A stretch of 64,000 nt of DNA from Actinomycetospora straminea (GTDB taxonomy: Bacteria > Actinomycetota > Actinomycetes > Mycobacteriales > Pseudonocardiaceae): NCBI RefSeq assembly GCF_028737255.1, contig NZ_JAQZAN010000013.1:1-64000 (forward strand), read 5' to 3'. Below are positions 37,467-45,256 of the stretch, piece by piece. Position numbers and translations under genes: made by a program. Within the stretch, counting starts at the first letter, position 1. Each line of letters starts with the position of its first letter. The notes under the pieces were generated by a model that saw nothing but the letters and a program-made list of their open reading frames with translations, was not told where the DNA came from and made no database searches.

Positions 37467-37624
37467 GAGCGCGCCCTCGGGCCGACATCGGCCGGGGTGC
37501 GCAGGGTGAACCCACCCGAGCGGTCGGCGGCCCACACCGGCCCCCCGGACCCAGGTGTAGGCCGAGGGGGCGGACATGGCAGCAGCCTGCCCGTCGCGGG
37601 TGTCCGTGGCGTGGACGGCCGACG

Positions 37625-38188
37625 TCAGGGCGTTCCCCGGCTCCGCTGCCGCGCGCGGTAGGCCGCCACGTTGGCGCGGTTCCCGCACAGGTCGGGCATG
37701 CAGTACCGGCGCCGCCCCGGGCGGCTGGTGTCGATGAAGACCCCCGAGCAGGTGTCCGACGCGCAGTCCCGGAACCGCTCGGGCCCCAGCGCGCGCAGCG
37801 CCCCGAGCACCCCGACGCCCGCGAGCAGCGCGAGCCGGCCGGCCAGGGCGGCGTCGGGTCGCGGCTGCGCGCACCACTGCTGACGCCCGCGCTCGTCGGC
37901 CTCGAGGCCCACCGTCCCGATGCCCCGGGCGACGAGCGCCGCGGCGCCGGCGGCGATCGCGTCGGCGTCCCGCTCGTCGAGCACCGACCGCAGGCGGGCA
38001 CGGACGTCGTGCACCGCGGCCAGGTCGTCGGCGCCGACGCGGAGAGCCACCCCGTGCTCCGCCAGGAACGCCGCCAGCGCCGCGGTGTCGGGCAGCTGGT
38101 CCTCGCCGTGCCAGACGCCCGGCGCGGTGTTCACGAGCTCCGTCGCCAGTCCGGCGGCCGCTACGTAATCGTCAAAGAGCGCTTGCAA
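37625..38188 (-). CDS. CGNR zinc-finger protein (ABATE domain)
   Basis: 187 residues. The ABATE-type N terminus (about 1-140) ends in the C-terminal CGNR zinc finger: DCASDTCSGVFID...RRRYCMPDLCGNRANVAAYRAR. TTG is the start codon, with GGAGAGG upstream. These proteins are thought to be transcription factors sensing a small molecule, and it lies divergent from an alpha/beta hydrolase with an inverted repeat between, which supports that. Confidence 0.88.
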   Translation of the reverse strand: MQALFDDYVAAAGLATELVNTAPGVWHGEDQLPDTAALAAFLAEHGVALRVGADDLAAVHDVRARLRSVLDERDADAIAAGAAALVARGIGTVGLEADERGRQQWCAQPRPDAALAGRLALLAGVGVLGALRALGPERFRDCASDTCSGVFIDTSRPGRRRYCMPDLCGNRANVAAYRARQRSRGTP

Positions 38189-38189
38189 C

Positions 38190-38215
38190 CCTTACGCACC
38201 TCTCCTACGGTAAGG
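38190..38215. promoter_or_regulatory. Inverted repeat in CGNR/hydrolase intergenic region
   Basis: CCTTAC (38190-38195) and GTAAGG (38210-38215) are separated by 14 bases. A TATAGA -10-like hexamer follows at 38229-38234 in front of the hydrolase gene. Candidate binding site of the CGNR protein. Confidence 0.45.
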
Positions 38216-38252
38216 CTCTCAGGAGAACTATAGACCTGTCAGAGGAGGAGCC

Positions 38253-39083
38253 GTGCCGACCGATCTCACGACCTGGGCGCTGCGCGACCGCGTCGCCCTG
38301 CCGACCGGCACCATCGCCGTCGACGTCCTCGGCGCCGACCGTCCGGGGACCCCCGTCGTCCTGACCCACGGGACGCCGTCGTGGTCGTACCTGTGGCGCC
38401 ACGTCGCCCCGGCCCTGGCCGTGGAGCGCCCGGTGTACCTGTGGGACCTGCCGACCTACGGCGACTCGACCGGCGCGCAGCCGTCGGTGCGCACCCACGC
38501 CCGGACCCTCGCCGCCCTCGTCGAGCACTGGGGACTCACCGCCCCGGCGCTCGTCGGCCACGACATCGGCGCCGCGACCGTCCTGCGCGCCCACCTCGTC
38601 GAGCGGACCCCCGCGAGCGCCCTCGTCCTCGCGGACGCGGCCGTGCTCTCGCCCTGGGTCACGGCGACCGCCGCGCACATGCAGGGGCACCTCGACGTCT
38701 ACCGGACGATGCCGAACGCCGCGTTCACCGCGTTGATCACCGCGCACCTCCGCACCACCGTCACCGGCACCCTCCCCGACGACACCGAGCGCGCCTACCT
38801 CGACCGCTACGCCGGCGCCGAGGGCCAGCAGCGCTACCTCGACCAGGTCGCCGGGTTCAGCGAGGCCGACACCCGCGACGTCGTCGCCCGCCTCGGCGAG
38901 ATCGCGGTGCCGACCGACATCGTCTGGGGCGCCGAGGACACCTGGCTCCCGCCGACGGCCGCGACGACCCTCCAGCAGGCGATCCCCGGCGCCCGCCGGC
39001 ACACCGTCCCCGGCGCCGGGCACTTCCTCACCGAGGACGCCCCGGAGACCGTCCTCGACGTCCTCGCGGGGGTCCTGCGGTGA
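38253..39083 (+). CDS. Alpha/beta hydrolase, haloalkane-dehalogenase-like
   Basis: 276 residues. HGTPSWSYLWRHVAPAL (oxyanion), VGHDIGAATVLRAHL (Asp nucleophile), GAEDTWLPPTAATTL (acid) and GAGHFLTEDAPE (catalytic His). H-G-x-P-x-W and D nucleophile put it near haloalkane dehalogenases or fluoroacetate-dehalogenase-like enzymes. GTG start with a strong GAGGAGGAG Shine-Dalgarno. Probably controlled by the divergent CGNR protein. Confidence 0.87.
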   Translation: MPTDLTTWALRDRVALPTGTIAVDVLGADRPGTPVVLTHGTPSWSYLWRHVAPALAVERPVYLWDLPTYGDSTGAQPSVRTHARTLAALVEHWGLTAPALVGHDIGAATVLRAHLVERTPASALVLADAAVLSPWVTATAAHMQGHLDVYRTMPNAAFTALITAHLRTTVTGTLPDDTERAYLDRYAGAEGQQRYLDQVAGFSEADTRDVVARLGEIAVPTDIVWGAEDTWLPPTAATTLQQAIPGARRHTVPGAGHFLTEDAPETVLDVLAGVLR

Positions 39084-39102
39084 AGCGCCACGGCGAGGTA
39101 CG

Positions 39103-39189
39103 GATCACAACCGCGGGCAGGAAACCCGCGAAGATCACAAGCGTCTTCCAATACGTCACACCCACGCGTCGTCGCCGACGGGCGACGAC
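39103..39189. promoter_or_regulatory. Hairpins and direct repeats in the leader of the 39209 gene
   Basis: GATCACAA occurs at 39103-39110 and 39133-39140, flanking a CGCGGG / CCCGCG hairpin. A perfect 9-bp stem GTCGTCGCC / GGCGACGAC (39168-39189) ends 20 bases before the start codon. It could terminate the upstream gene or control the downstream one. Confidence 0.5.
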
Positions 39190-39208
39190 CGACCTGGAGC
39201 ACTGCCCG

Positions 39209-39565
39209 ATGAGCACGCCCACCCGCCCCGCTCCCACCGACGCCACCGCCCCCGCGACCCGCCCGGCCGACGAGCCCCGGGTGCTCGTCGTCGCCGCCCG
39301 CCCCGACGCCCGCGGTCTCGCCGCGGCGCAGGTCCGGGCCGACCGTCTGGGGGGCGTCGCCGCGCACTCCCAGGACGCCGACCTCGACCGCAAGCTCCGC
39401 AGCGCCTCCCGGGTCATCGTGCTCGACCCCGGTGCGGTGCGGGCCCGTCTGACCCGCGACCAGGCCTTCACCGCCCCGGCGGACCCGGCCGCGCGTCGCG
39501 ACCTGCTCAGCCGCCTCGCGCCGTTCCAGGACCGCGTGCGCTGGGAGACCCGCCCGGCCGCCTGA
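39209..39565 (+). CDS. Unknown 118-residue protein
   Basis: A Pro/Thr-rich N-terminal 25 residues are followed by a strand-helix pattern: EPRVLVVAARPDARGLAAAQV...LDRKLRSASRVIVLDPGAVRARL. It looks like a small alpha/beta fold. I do not recognise the family. ATG at 39209. It converges on the nitrilase gene with seven bases between stops. Confidence 0.6.
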   Translation: MSTPTRPAPTDATAPATRPADEPRVLVVAARPDARGLAAAQVRADRLGGVAAHSQDADLDRKLRSASRVIVLDPGAVRARLTRDQAFTAPADPAARRDLLSRLAPFQDRVRWETRPAA

Positions 39566-39572
39566 GGCCGGT

Positions 39573-40361
39573 CTACAGCCGGCGGTTCGCGAGCACCGGC
39601 AGGGTCGCGCGGACGTCGGGGATCTGCTCGGGGTCGACGTCGACCACGAGCAGCCCCGGCTCCGCGCCGAGCTCGTCGAGCGTCACCCCGAAGGGCGAGG
39701 CCGCCAGGCTGTGCCCGACGCCGCGGGGCGCCGTCCCGGCGTCGATGCCGCGGCTCGCGGGGTCGGCCTGGTCGGCGGCGAGCACGAACGTCGTGGCGTC
39801 GATCGCCCGGGCCCGGACCAGCAGCTGCCACTGCTCGACCTTGCCCGGCCCGGCGCCCCAGCTCGCCGGCAGCAGCGTCACGGTGGCGCCCTGGTCGGCG
39901 AGCGCGCGGAAGAGCTCGGGGAAGCGGATGTCGTAGCAGGTCGCGAGCCCGAGCGTCGTGCCGTCGACGGTGACCGTGGTCGGCTTGGTGCCGGGCGCGA
40001 CGGTGTCGGACTCGGCGAAGCCGAACGCGTCGTAGAGGTGGATCTTGTCGTAGGCCGTGTCGACGCCGCGGCCCGTGACGAGCAGCGTGTTGGTGACGCG
40101 GCCGTCGTCGGTCGGGGTGAACATCCCGGCGACGACGAGCACGCCGTGCTGCGCGGCGATCTCGCGCACCCGCGTCGCCCACGGCCCGTCCAGCGGCTCG
40201 GCCACGGGCTTGAGCGACACCCCGAACCGGCACATCGTCGCCTCGGGGAACACGACGACCGTCGCGCCCTGCTGCGCGGCGAGCGCGGTGTGGTCGGCGA
40301 CGAGCTCGAGGTTCGCCGCCGGGTCGTCGGTGGCGAGGATCTGGGCCAGGGCGACGCGCAT
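39573..40361 (-). CDS. Carbon-nitrogen hydrolase (nitrilase superfamily)
   Basis: 262 residues, amidase branch. Catalytic triad: Glu40 (FPEATM), Lys106 (AYDKIHLYD), Cys142 (TCYDIRFPEL). C-Y-D-I-R-F-P-E-L is the Nit2/omega-amidase-type signature. Overlapping divergent leaderless promoters connect it with the nat gene. Confidence 0.92.
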   Translation of the reverse strand: MRVALAQILATDDPAANLELVADHTALAAQQGATVVVFPEATMCRFGVSLKPVAEPLDGPWATRVREIAAQHGVLVVAGMFTPTDDGRVTNTLLVTGRGVDTAYDKIHLYDAFGFAESDTVAPGTKPTTVTVDGTTLGLATCYDIRFPELFRALADQGATVTLLPASWGAGPGKVEQWQLLVRARAIDATTFVLAADQADPASRGIDAGTAPRGVGHSLAASPFGVTLDELGAEPGLLVVDVDPEQIPDVRATLPVLANRRL

Positions 40362-40367
40362 GACCCG

Positions 40368-40375
40368 TGTATACC
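40368..40375. promoter_or_regulatory. Shared -10 for divergent leaderless nitrilase and nat genes
   Basis: The palindromic GTATAC gives TATACC on the plus strand (40370-40375) and TATACA on the minus strand (40368-40373). In each direction exactly six bases separate the hexamer from a start codon (GTG at 40382, ATG at 40361). -35 boxes are weak. Confidence 0.6.
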
Positions 40376-40381
40376 GGGCTC

Positions 40382-41131
40382 GTGGACGCGACGGCCTACC
40401 TGGCGCGCATCGGCGCCGACGCCGACGACCCGCTCGAGGTGCTCATGGCACGCCACCTCGAGGCGGTGCCGTTCGAGAACCTGTCGATCCACGAGCGTGA
40501 CCACGTGCCGCTGGAGGACCCCGCGCTGGTGGAGAAGGTCGTCGACCGGGGTCGCGGCGGGTTCTGCTACGAGCTCAACGGGGCCTTCGCCTGGCTGCTC
40601 GGGGAGCTCGGGTGGGACGTGACGCGCTGCTCGGCACGGGTGGCGACGCCCGACGGGTTCTCGTTCCCCGGGGACCACATGGGGCTGATCGTCGGCGGCG
40701 GCACCCTCGTCGACGTGGGCTTCGGACGCTTCGCCGTCGGGCCGCTCGACCTGCACTCCCGCGACGAGCAGCCCGACCGCGCCGGCGTGTTCACCGTCGC
40801 CGATGCCCCCGACGGCGAGCTCGACGTGTCCTGGGACGGCAAGCCGCAGTACCGCGTCGACCCGCGGGAGCGCTCGCTCGCCGACTTCGTGCCGATGGCC
40901 TGGTGGCACCGGACGTCGCCGACCTCCCCGTTCACGGCCTCGCTGCTGGCGTCCCGCCTGACCCCGACGGCGCGGGTGACCCTGTCGGGTGACCAGTTCA
41001 TCGAGACCCCGGACGACGGCGAGCGCACCCAGCGCACGCTGTCGACCGACGAGCAGCTCGCGACCTACCGCGACGTCTTCGGCATCGCGCTGGGCGCCGT
41101 CCCCCCGGCGCTGCACCCGCGGGAGTCGTGA
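40382..41131 (+). CDS. nat: Arylamine N-acetyltransferase
   Basis: 249 residues. Catalytic triad Cys62 (RGGFCYELN), His99 (GDHMGL) and Asp111 (LVDVGFG). The family fold is complete. GTG at 40382 is preferred to GTG at 40367 because it fits the -10 element and the family's N terminus. It acetylates arylamines from acetyl-CoA. It is coupled by GTGA to a small membrane protein. Confidence 0.92.
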   Translation: MDATAYLARIGADADDPLEVLMARHLEAVPFENLSIHERDHVPLEDPALVEKVVDRGRGGFCYELNGAFAWLLGELGWDVTRCSARVATPDGFSFPGDHMGLIVGGGTLVDVGFGRFAVGPLDLHSRDEQPDRAGVFTVADAPDGELDVSWDGKPQYRVDPRERSLADFVPMAWWHRTSPTSPFTASLLASRLTPTARVTLSGDQFIETPDDGERTQRTLSTDEQLATYRDVFGIALGAVPPALHPRES

Positions 41132-41562
41132 CCGTGGCGGTGTTCCTGGCGTCGGCGACGGCGGCGACGTTCGTGTGGCTCGGGATGGTGCTGGCGATCT
41201 CGTTCCTCGAGGCGCCGCTGAAGTTCCGGGCGCCGGGTGTCACGACGGTCATCGGGCTCGGCATCGGCCGCCTCGTGTTCCGGGCCCTCAACGTCGCCGA
41301 GCTGGTGCTGGCGGTGGTGGTCGTCGTCGGCGTGGTCCTGGCCGGCCTGCCGCTCGGCCCGGCCGTGGCCGTCGGCGTGCTCGTGGTGGTGCTGGCGGTG
41401 CAGCTCGGGGTCGTGCGGCCCGGGCTCAACCGGCGGTCGGATCGCGTGCTCGCCGGCGAGGAGGTGCCGCGCTCCCGGGCGCACCTGGTCTACATCGGGC
41501 TCGAGGTGGCCAAGGTCGTGGCCCTCGTCGTGCTCGGTGCGCTGCTGCTGGGTGGGGCCTGA
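41128..41562 (+). CDS. Four-helix membrane protein
   Basis: 144 residues with four predicted transmembrane segments; loops contain LKFRAPGVTTVIGLGIGRLVFRALN and RPGLNRRSDRVLAGEEVPRSRAHLVYI. Widespread small actinobacterial/proteobacterial membrane protein of unknown function. GTG start overlaps the nat stop. Confidence 0.78.
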   Translation: MTVAVFLASATAATFVWLGMVLAISFLEAPLKFRAPGVTTVIGLGIGRLVFRALNVAELVLAVVVVVGVVLAGLPLGPAVAVGVLVVVLAVQLGVVRPGLNRRSDRVLAGEEVPRSRAHLVYIGLEVAKVVALVVLGALLLGGA

Positions 41563-41609
41563 CCCGCCTCGCGATCGCACGGGAGCCCTGCCCTACACTC
41601 GTGGGCACT

Positions 41610-41686
41610 GCCGCCTTAGCTCAGTCGGCCAGAGCAACGCACTCGTAATGCGTAGGTCTCGGGTTCGAATCCCGAAGGCGGCTCCA
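41610..41686 (+). tRNA. tRNA-Thr (anticodon CGT)
   Basis: 77 bases including encoded CCA. Acceptor stem GCCGCCT / AGGCGGC, anticodon stem ACGCA / TGCGT around loop CTCGTAA (anticodon CGT, Thr ACG codon), T arm TCGGG-TTCGAAT-CCCGA. Insertion site of the AICE: the 3' part from 41641 is the attL copy, and the T arm is different from the host copy left at attR. Confidence 0.95.
41641..41658 (+). repeat. attL core
   Basis: ACTCGTAATGCGTAGGTC, 18 bases of the tRNA-Thr anticodon arm and variable region, identical to 53692-53709. A second identity block, AGGCGGCTCCACCC, follows at 41676-41689. Confidence 0.92.
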
Positions 41687-41700
41687 CCCTGACCAGCGAT

Positions 41701-41718
41701 TCCCCTCTCACGAGGGGA
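41701..41718. terminator. Hairpin just inside attL
   Basis: TCCCCTC / GAGGGGA stem with a 4-base loop, 14 bases after the tRNA CCA. It may end tRNA transcription and, from the other side, the leftward int operon. Confidence 0.65.
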
Positions 41719-42022
41719 TGGTCTCGGGTCCCTGGTTGCAGTTGTGGTTGCAGTTCGTTGTCTGGCCGGCGCGACGGATCAGGGACGCGAGCGTGGCGAC
41801 CATGTGCGTCTCCCACGCGGCCACCCAGGTCAGGCAGCGCTCTTCGTAGCCGCTGAGTTCGACGTCGGCGAGCGCCTCGAGCAGGACGGCTGTCTTGCGC
41901 TTGCGGAGCCGGTTGCGGTGGGTGTCGGCGTTCTCCCACCGCTGGCGGAACAGCGAGCGGTCCTCGCGGTCGTACGGCGGTGTCAGCCGGCGCGGTGGCT
42001 CCTGGATCGGCGGCTCAGTCAT
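41708..42022 (-). CDS. Small AICE protein downstream of int
   Basis: 104 residues, start ATG at 42022 overlapping the int stop by eight bases. A basic helical core (RQRWENADTHRNRLRKRKTAVLLEALADVEL) is followed by LTWVAAWETHMVATLASLIRRAG. The last residues (NCNHNCNQ) are encoded by the arm-type repeats. No known family recognised. The tight overlap and position at the end of the operon support it being real. Confidence 0.55.
   Translation of the reverse strand: MTEPPIQEPPRRLTPPYDREDRSLFRQRWENADTHRNRLRKRKTAVLLEALADVELSGYEERCLTWVAAWETHMVATLASLIRRAGQTTNCNHNCNQGPETIPS
41733..41755. promoter_or_regulatory. Left integrase arm-type sites
   Basis: TGGTTGCAGTT twice (41733-41743, 41745-41755), 12 bases apart, close to the attL core. 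Matching pair at 53577-53599 near attR. Confidence 0.7.
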
Positions 42023-43262
42023 CGTCGCCCCACAGCGCCGAGCCCATCCGCTGCGCCGCGTCTCGGGCCACGTCCGAGCTGACGTGCGTGTAGCCCTGGG
42101 TGGTCCGGACGTCGGAGTGGCCGAGGATTTCCTGCACGGTGCGGATGTGGACGCCCTGCGCGACCAGCAGGGTGCCCGCCGTGTGCCGGGTGTCGTGCAC
42201 GCGGACCTCTCGCACGCCGGCCTCCCGCAGGAGCTCCTTCCACTCGAGCCAGTCGGCGCGCGGGTCGATCGGGCGCCCGTAGGGCTGGGAGAAGACGAGG
42301 CCGAGGTCGGTCCAGAGCTCTCCGGCCTCGTCGCGCTCGGCGTCCTGGGCCGCTTTGTGTTCGCGGAGCTTGGCGACGAGGGGAGCGGGCAGGGTGACGG
42401 TGCGCTTGCTCTTGCCCTTCGGCCGCCGGAACACCAGGCCGCCGCCGTAGCGCTGCGGGCATCGCGAGGCGTGCCGGCGGCATGCGGGCGCGCACGTCGA
42501 CCGGTGCAGCCGCGAGCCGCAGGCGTGCGGGTCGTCGCAGCCGTGGCGCCACTGGTTGCGCTGCAGCTGCCACCACACCTTGAGGTCGCCGGTCTCGAGG
42601 TCGACGTACTCCCAGCGCAGCCCCAACGCCTCGCCCTGCCGCAGGCCGCAGGAGAGCGCCACTGACCAGCGCGTCCCGTTCCGCCGGGGCTCGACGACGC
42701 CGAGGACGCGCTTGGCTTCCGCGAGACTGAGTTGCTGCTGCTCGAGCGCCGGCGCCGACGGCGGGTCCACGAGCTGCGCGACGTTGCGGCTGACGTGCCC
42801 GCGCCGGTGCGCGATCTTGAGCGCCCGGGAGATGATCCGGTGGGTCTTGAGCACCATCGTCGGCGCGCGGCCGGCCTCGAGCATCGCCTGATACAGCCGG
42901 TCCAGGTGTTCCGGGGCGAGGCGGTCGAGCCGGACCCCGCCGAGGTGCGGGATGATCCAGTTGCTCGCTTGGGACCAGTAGGCGTCGAGCGTCTTGGGCT
43001 GGACCTTCTGCGGCGCGATCGTGTCGAGGTACGTCGTCATCCATACCGCGACCGTCGGCGCCGTACCCGGCTTGCGGACCTCGCCGCGCTCCCGGTCGCG
43101 TTCGAGGTCCTGAACCTTCTTCGTGACGATCTTCTGCGTCCGGCCGCGCACATGGCGACGGTCCGGCTTGCCGTCCGCCCGGTAGCCGACGGTGACGTAG
43201 CCGTGCCAGCCGTCAGCGCCTTCGTAAATCGAGGAGCGTCCGTTGGGACGCCGGGGCGCCAT
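42015..43262 (-). CDS. int: Tyrosine-family site-specific integrase
   Basis: 415 residues. Arm-binding AP2-like N terminus, core-binding domain (VAVWMTTYLDTIAPQKVQPKTLDAYWSQ), catalytic domain with Arg208 (GLRQGEALGL), Lys in RPKGKSKRTV, His356/Arg359 (HDTRHTAG), His382 (LGHSDVRTT) and nucleophile Tyr391. A Cys-rich insertion (Cys242, 248, 257, 261, 268) between motif boxes is typical of actinobacterial AICE integrases. ATGA overlap with xis. It catalyses integration at the adjacent tRNA-Thr. Confidence 0.96.
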   Translation of the reverse strand: MAPRRPNGRSSIYEGADGWHGYVTVGYRADGKPDRRHVRGRTQKIVTKKVQDLERDRERGEVRKPGTAPTVAVWMTTYLDTIAPQKVQPKTLDAYWSQASNWIIPHLGGVRLDRLAPEHLDRLYQAMLEAGRAPTMVLKTHRIISRALKIAHRRGHVSRNVAQLVDPPSAPALEQQQLSLAEAKRVLGVVEPRRNGTRWSVALSCGLRQGEALGLRWEYVDLETGDLKVWWQLQRNQWRHGCDDPHACGSRLHRSTCAPACRRHASRCPQRYGGGLVFRRPKGKSKRTVTLPAPLVAKLREHKAAQDAERDEAGELWTDLGLVFSQPYGRPIDPRADWLEWKELLREAGVREVRVHDTRHTAGTLLVAQGVHIRTVQEILGHSDVRTTQGYTHVSSDVARDAAQRMGSALWGDDD

Positions 43263-43441
43263 CAGGCCACCTCGCGGGCGAGGGCGGCGACGTACGCGCG
43301 GACGGCGTCGTCCGGCACGCGCCGGCTCTTGCCGATCTTCACCGAGGCCAGCTCCCCGGTCGTGATCAGTCCGAACACGCGGGACCGGCAGATGCCGAGC
43401 AGCTCGGCGACCTCCTCGACACGCCACAGGTACTTGGTCAT
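43262..43441 (-). CDS. xis: Excisionase (MerR-like helix-turn-helix)
   Basis: 59 residues: YLWRVEEVAELLGICRSRVFGLITTGELASVKIGKSRRVPDDAVRAYV is the winged helix-turn-helix of AICE Xis proteins. ATGA overlaps on both sides. It directs integrase toward excision. Confidence 0.92.
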   Translation of the reverse strand: MTKYLWRVEEVAELLGICRSRVFGLITTGELASVKIGKSRRVPDDAVRAYVAALAREVA

Positions 43442-43791
43442 CAGTCCTCCTCCGTGAGCACTCGGCCCAGGTGGCCGAGCTGGTTGTGGGCGTGGTCGAG
43501 GTGGCCGGCGAGGTCGTCGACCAGGCCGCGGGCCTCGGCGAGGTGGCCGTGAGCGCGGCAGAGCGCGCCGGCCGGGTCGGCGCCGCGGTCGTCGTAGTGC
43601 TGCGCGGGCTCGGCCCGGCGCAGTCCTCGTCCGAGGTAGTCGAGGAGCTGCGGGAGCCGGTGGACGAGCTCGGCGAGGCCCCCGACGACGGCGTAGGCGT
43701 CGGGACCAGTGACGGGGCCGAGGGCGGCGTGGTTGGCGGCACGGACGGACTCGGAGGCCTGGTCGATATGCCGGGTGAGGGCGGGGTTCAT
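43441..43791 (-). CDS. AICE protein A, paralogue of the 46039 gene
   Basis: 116 residues, mostly helical, His-rich C terminus (GHLAEARGLVDDLAGHLDHAHNQLGHLGRVL). The N-terminal block SVRAANHAALGP and GGLAELVHRLPQLLDYL match AVRLANHAARDG and GALGSVVTLVDRLPQVVLF in the gene at 46039, so the two are paralogues. Coupled by ATGA on both sides. Function unknown; inferred to belong to the transfer module. Confidence 0.75.
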   Translation of the reverse strand: MNPALTRHIDQASESVRAANHAALGPVTGPDAYAVVGGLAELVHRLPQLLDYLGRGLRRAEPAQHYDDRGADPAGALCRAHGHLAEARGLVDDLAGHLDHAHNQLGHLGRVLTEED

Positions 43792-44012
43792 CGGGTCTCC
43801 TCGGGGACGTCAGCAGCGCGGTCGGTGGCGGCACCGAGCTGGTGGGCGAACTCGCCGGCGCTGCTCGACACCGCGGGCCCGAGGGTCGGAAAGGCGGCGA
43901 AGAGCAGGACGAGGGTCACGACGCCAGAGACGAGCGCCGGCGCGGCCTTGCGGCTCTTGACCAGCAGGGCGGTGACGAGGCCGGCGATGACGACGATCGC
44001 GAGCAGGTTCAC
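43788..44012 (-). CDS. Small two-helix membrane protein (spread-protein candidate)
   Basis: 74 residues: LLAIVVIAGLVTALLVKSRKAAPALVSGVVTLVLLFAAFPTLG gives two transmembrane helices joined by a basic loop. Coupled by GTGA to traB upstream and ATGA downstream. In other AICEs small Spd membrane proteins occupy this place and help spread DNA between hyphae; that role is inferred from position and topology. Confidence 0.75.
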   Translation of the reverse strand: MNLLAIVVIAGLVTALLVKSRKAAPALVSGVVTLVLLFAAFPTLGPAVSSSAGEFAHQLGAATDRAADVPEETR

Positions 44013-45256
44013 GACTCGGCCCGCCGTCCGAAGCGCTGGACGCGGTCGACGTACTCGCCGTACTCGCCCAGGTACGGGACCCGGATGCGCTGGCAGTCCC
44101 TGCCAAGTCCTGACAGGTATGCGACGCCGGGATCGGCGTTGGCGTGCTCCTGGCCCAGCGCGCGGGCGTCGGTGCCGTGGAGCATCTCGAGCGAGTCGGC
44201 CGGAACCCTGAAGCTCAGCCTCAGGGCGAACTGGTCGCGGGCGTAGCCGCCGCCGACCGCGGTGGCCTCGAAGCGCTGGGCCAGCATCAGCACGCGGAAC
44301 GCCGCCTTGCGGCCCTCGCTCAGCAGCCGCAGCACCGCGGCGCGGATGCGGTCGCCGACGGGCACGCCCTCGCCGCGCTTGGGCCTCGGCAGGCCATCCG
44401 CGGCCCGCAGCAGACCGGGGAACTCCTCGAGCGGGACGAGCACCGTCGGGCACCCCGCCGAGGGCACGATCTTGTCCTGGCGCGGCGGGATGGTCGCGAG
44501 CCGGCGGTCCATCTCGGCCACGAGGTCCTCGAGCAGTACCGCGTGCGCCGCGATGTCGGCGGTGCCGGTGACCTGGTGGGCGCGGTGGATCGTGCCGTCC
44601 CAGGCGCGTCCGAGCAGCAGGCCGGTGATGTCGGAGCCGGCGATCAGGACGTCGGGCGCGGCGGCGAGCTGGGCGAGCAGCCCGTAGGTGAAGACCGACT
44701 TCCCGGAGCCATTCATGCCCTGCACGGCCAGGTGCGCGGGATCGGTGATGGCGTGGCCGAGTGTGACGCCGTCCTCGGTGCGACCCAGGACCACGGCCTC
44801 GCTCCCGGAGTGGACGACGGCCGGCGGGAGGCCGAAACCGTCACGCAGGGGGTCGGCGTCGAGCAGGTGCAGCCGCACCCAGCGACCGGCGATCGGTTCG
44901 ACCCGCAGGCCGTGGGCGCCGAGGGTGTGCGCGAGCCGTGGCCCGTTCTCCTTGGCGGTGAAGTCGCGCGGCTCCTGCCCGGGCAGCAGCTCCACGGTCA
45001 GCGAGGTGGGCGGGCCGACGCGGACCTCCCCGACGCGCGGGGTGCGGATGGTGACGCCGGCAGCGACCTGGACGTAGTGGCAGATGCTCAGGCCGGTGCA
45101 GGCTTCGCGGAAGGCGCCGCGGACGGCTTCGGCGTAGGCGACGATCGACGCCTCGTAGTCCCGGCGGGCCTGGCGCTCGCGGAGCCGCCCGAGGAGCCCG
45201 GGTCCGGCTCTGCCGTCTGGCGCCCGCTCGAGGGCGTGGGTCTCGGCCACGGTCAC
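44009..45256 (-). CDS. traB: FtsK/TraB-type DNA translocase (conjugal transfer)
   Basis: 415 residues. Walker A GMNGSGKSVFTYG at about residue 180-192, Walker B PTVLVPLEEFPGLL near 262, and a sensor region VLMLAQRFEATAVG. AICE transfer relies on a single such hexameric pump that moves double-stranded DNA. GTG start at 45256 within GTGA and preceded by AGGAGAAGGGA. No long membrane segments are obvious in the N-terminal 60 residues, which is shorter than classical TraB. Confidence 0.88.
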   Translation of the reverse strand: MTVAETHALERAPDGRAGPGLLGRLRERQARRDYEASIVAYAEAVRGAFREACTGLSICHYVQVAAGVTIRTPRVGEVRVGPPTSLTVELLPGQEPRDFTAKENGPRLAHTLGAHGLRVEPIAGRWVRLHLLDADPLRDGFGLPPAVVHSGSEAVVLGRTEDGVTLGHAITDPAHLAVQGMNGSGKSVFTYGLLAQLAAAPDVLIAGSDITGLLLGRAWDGTIHRAHQVTGTADIAAHAVLLEDLVAEMDRRLATIPPRQDKIVPSAGCPTVLVPLEEFPGLLRAADGLPRPKRGEGVPVGDRIRAAVLRLLSEGRKAAFRVLMLAQRFEATAVGGGYARDQFALRLSFRVPADSLEMLHGTDARALGQEHANADPGVAYLSGLGRDCQRIRVPYLGEYGEYVDRVQRFGRRAES

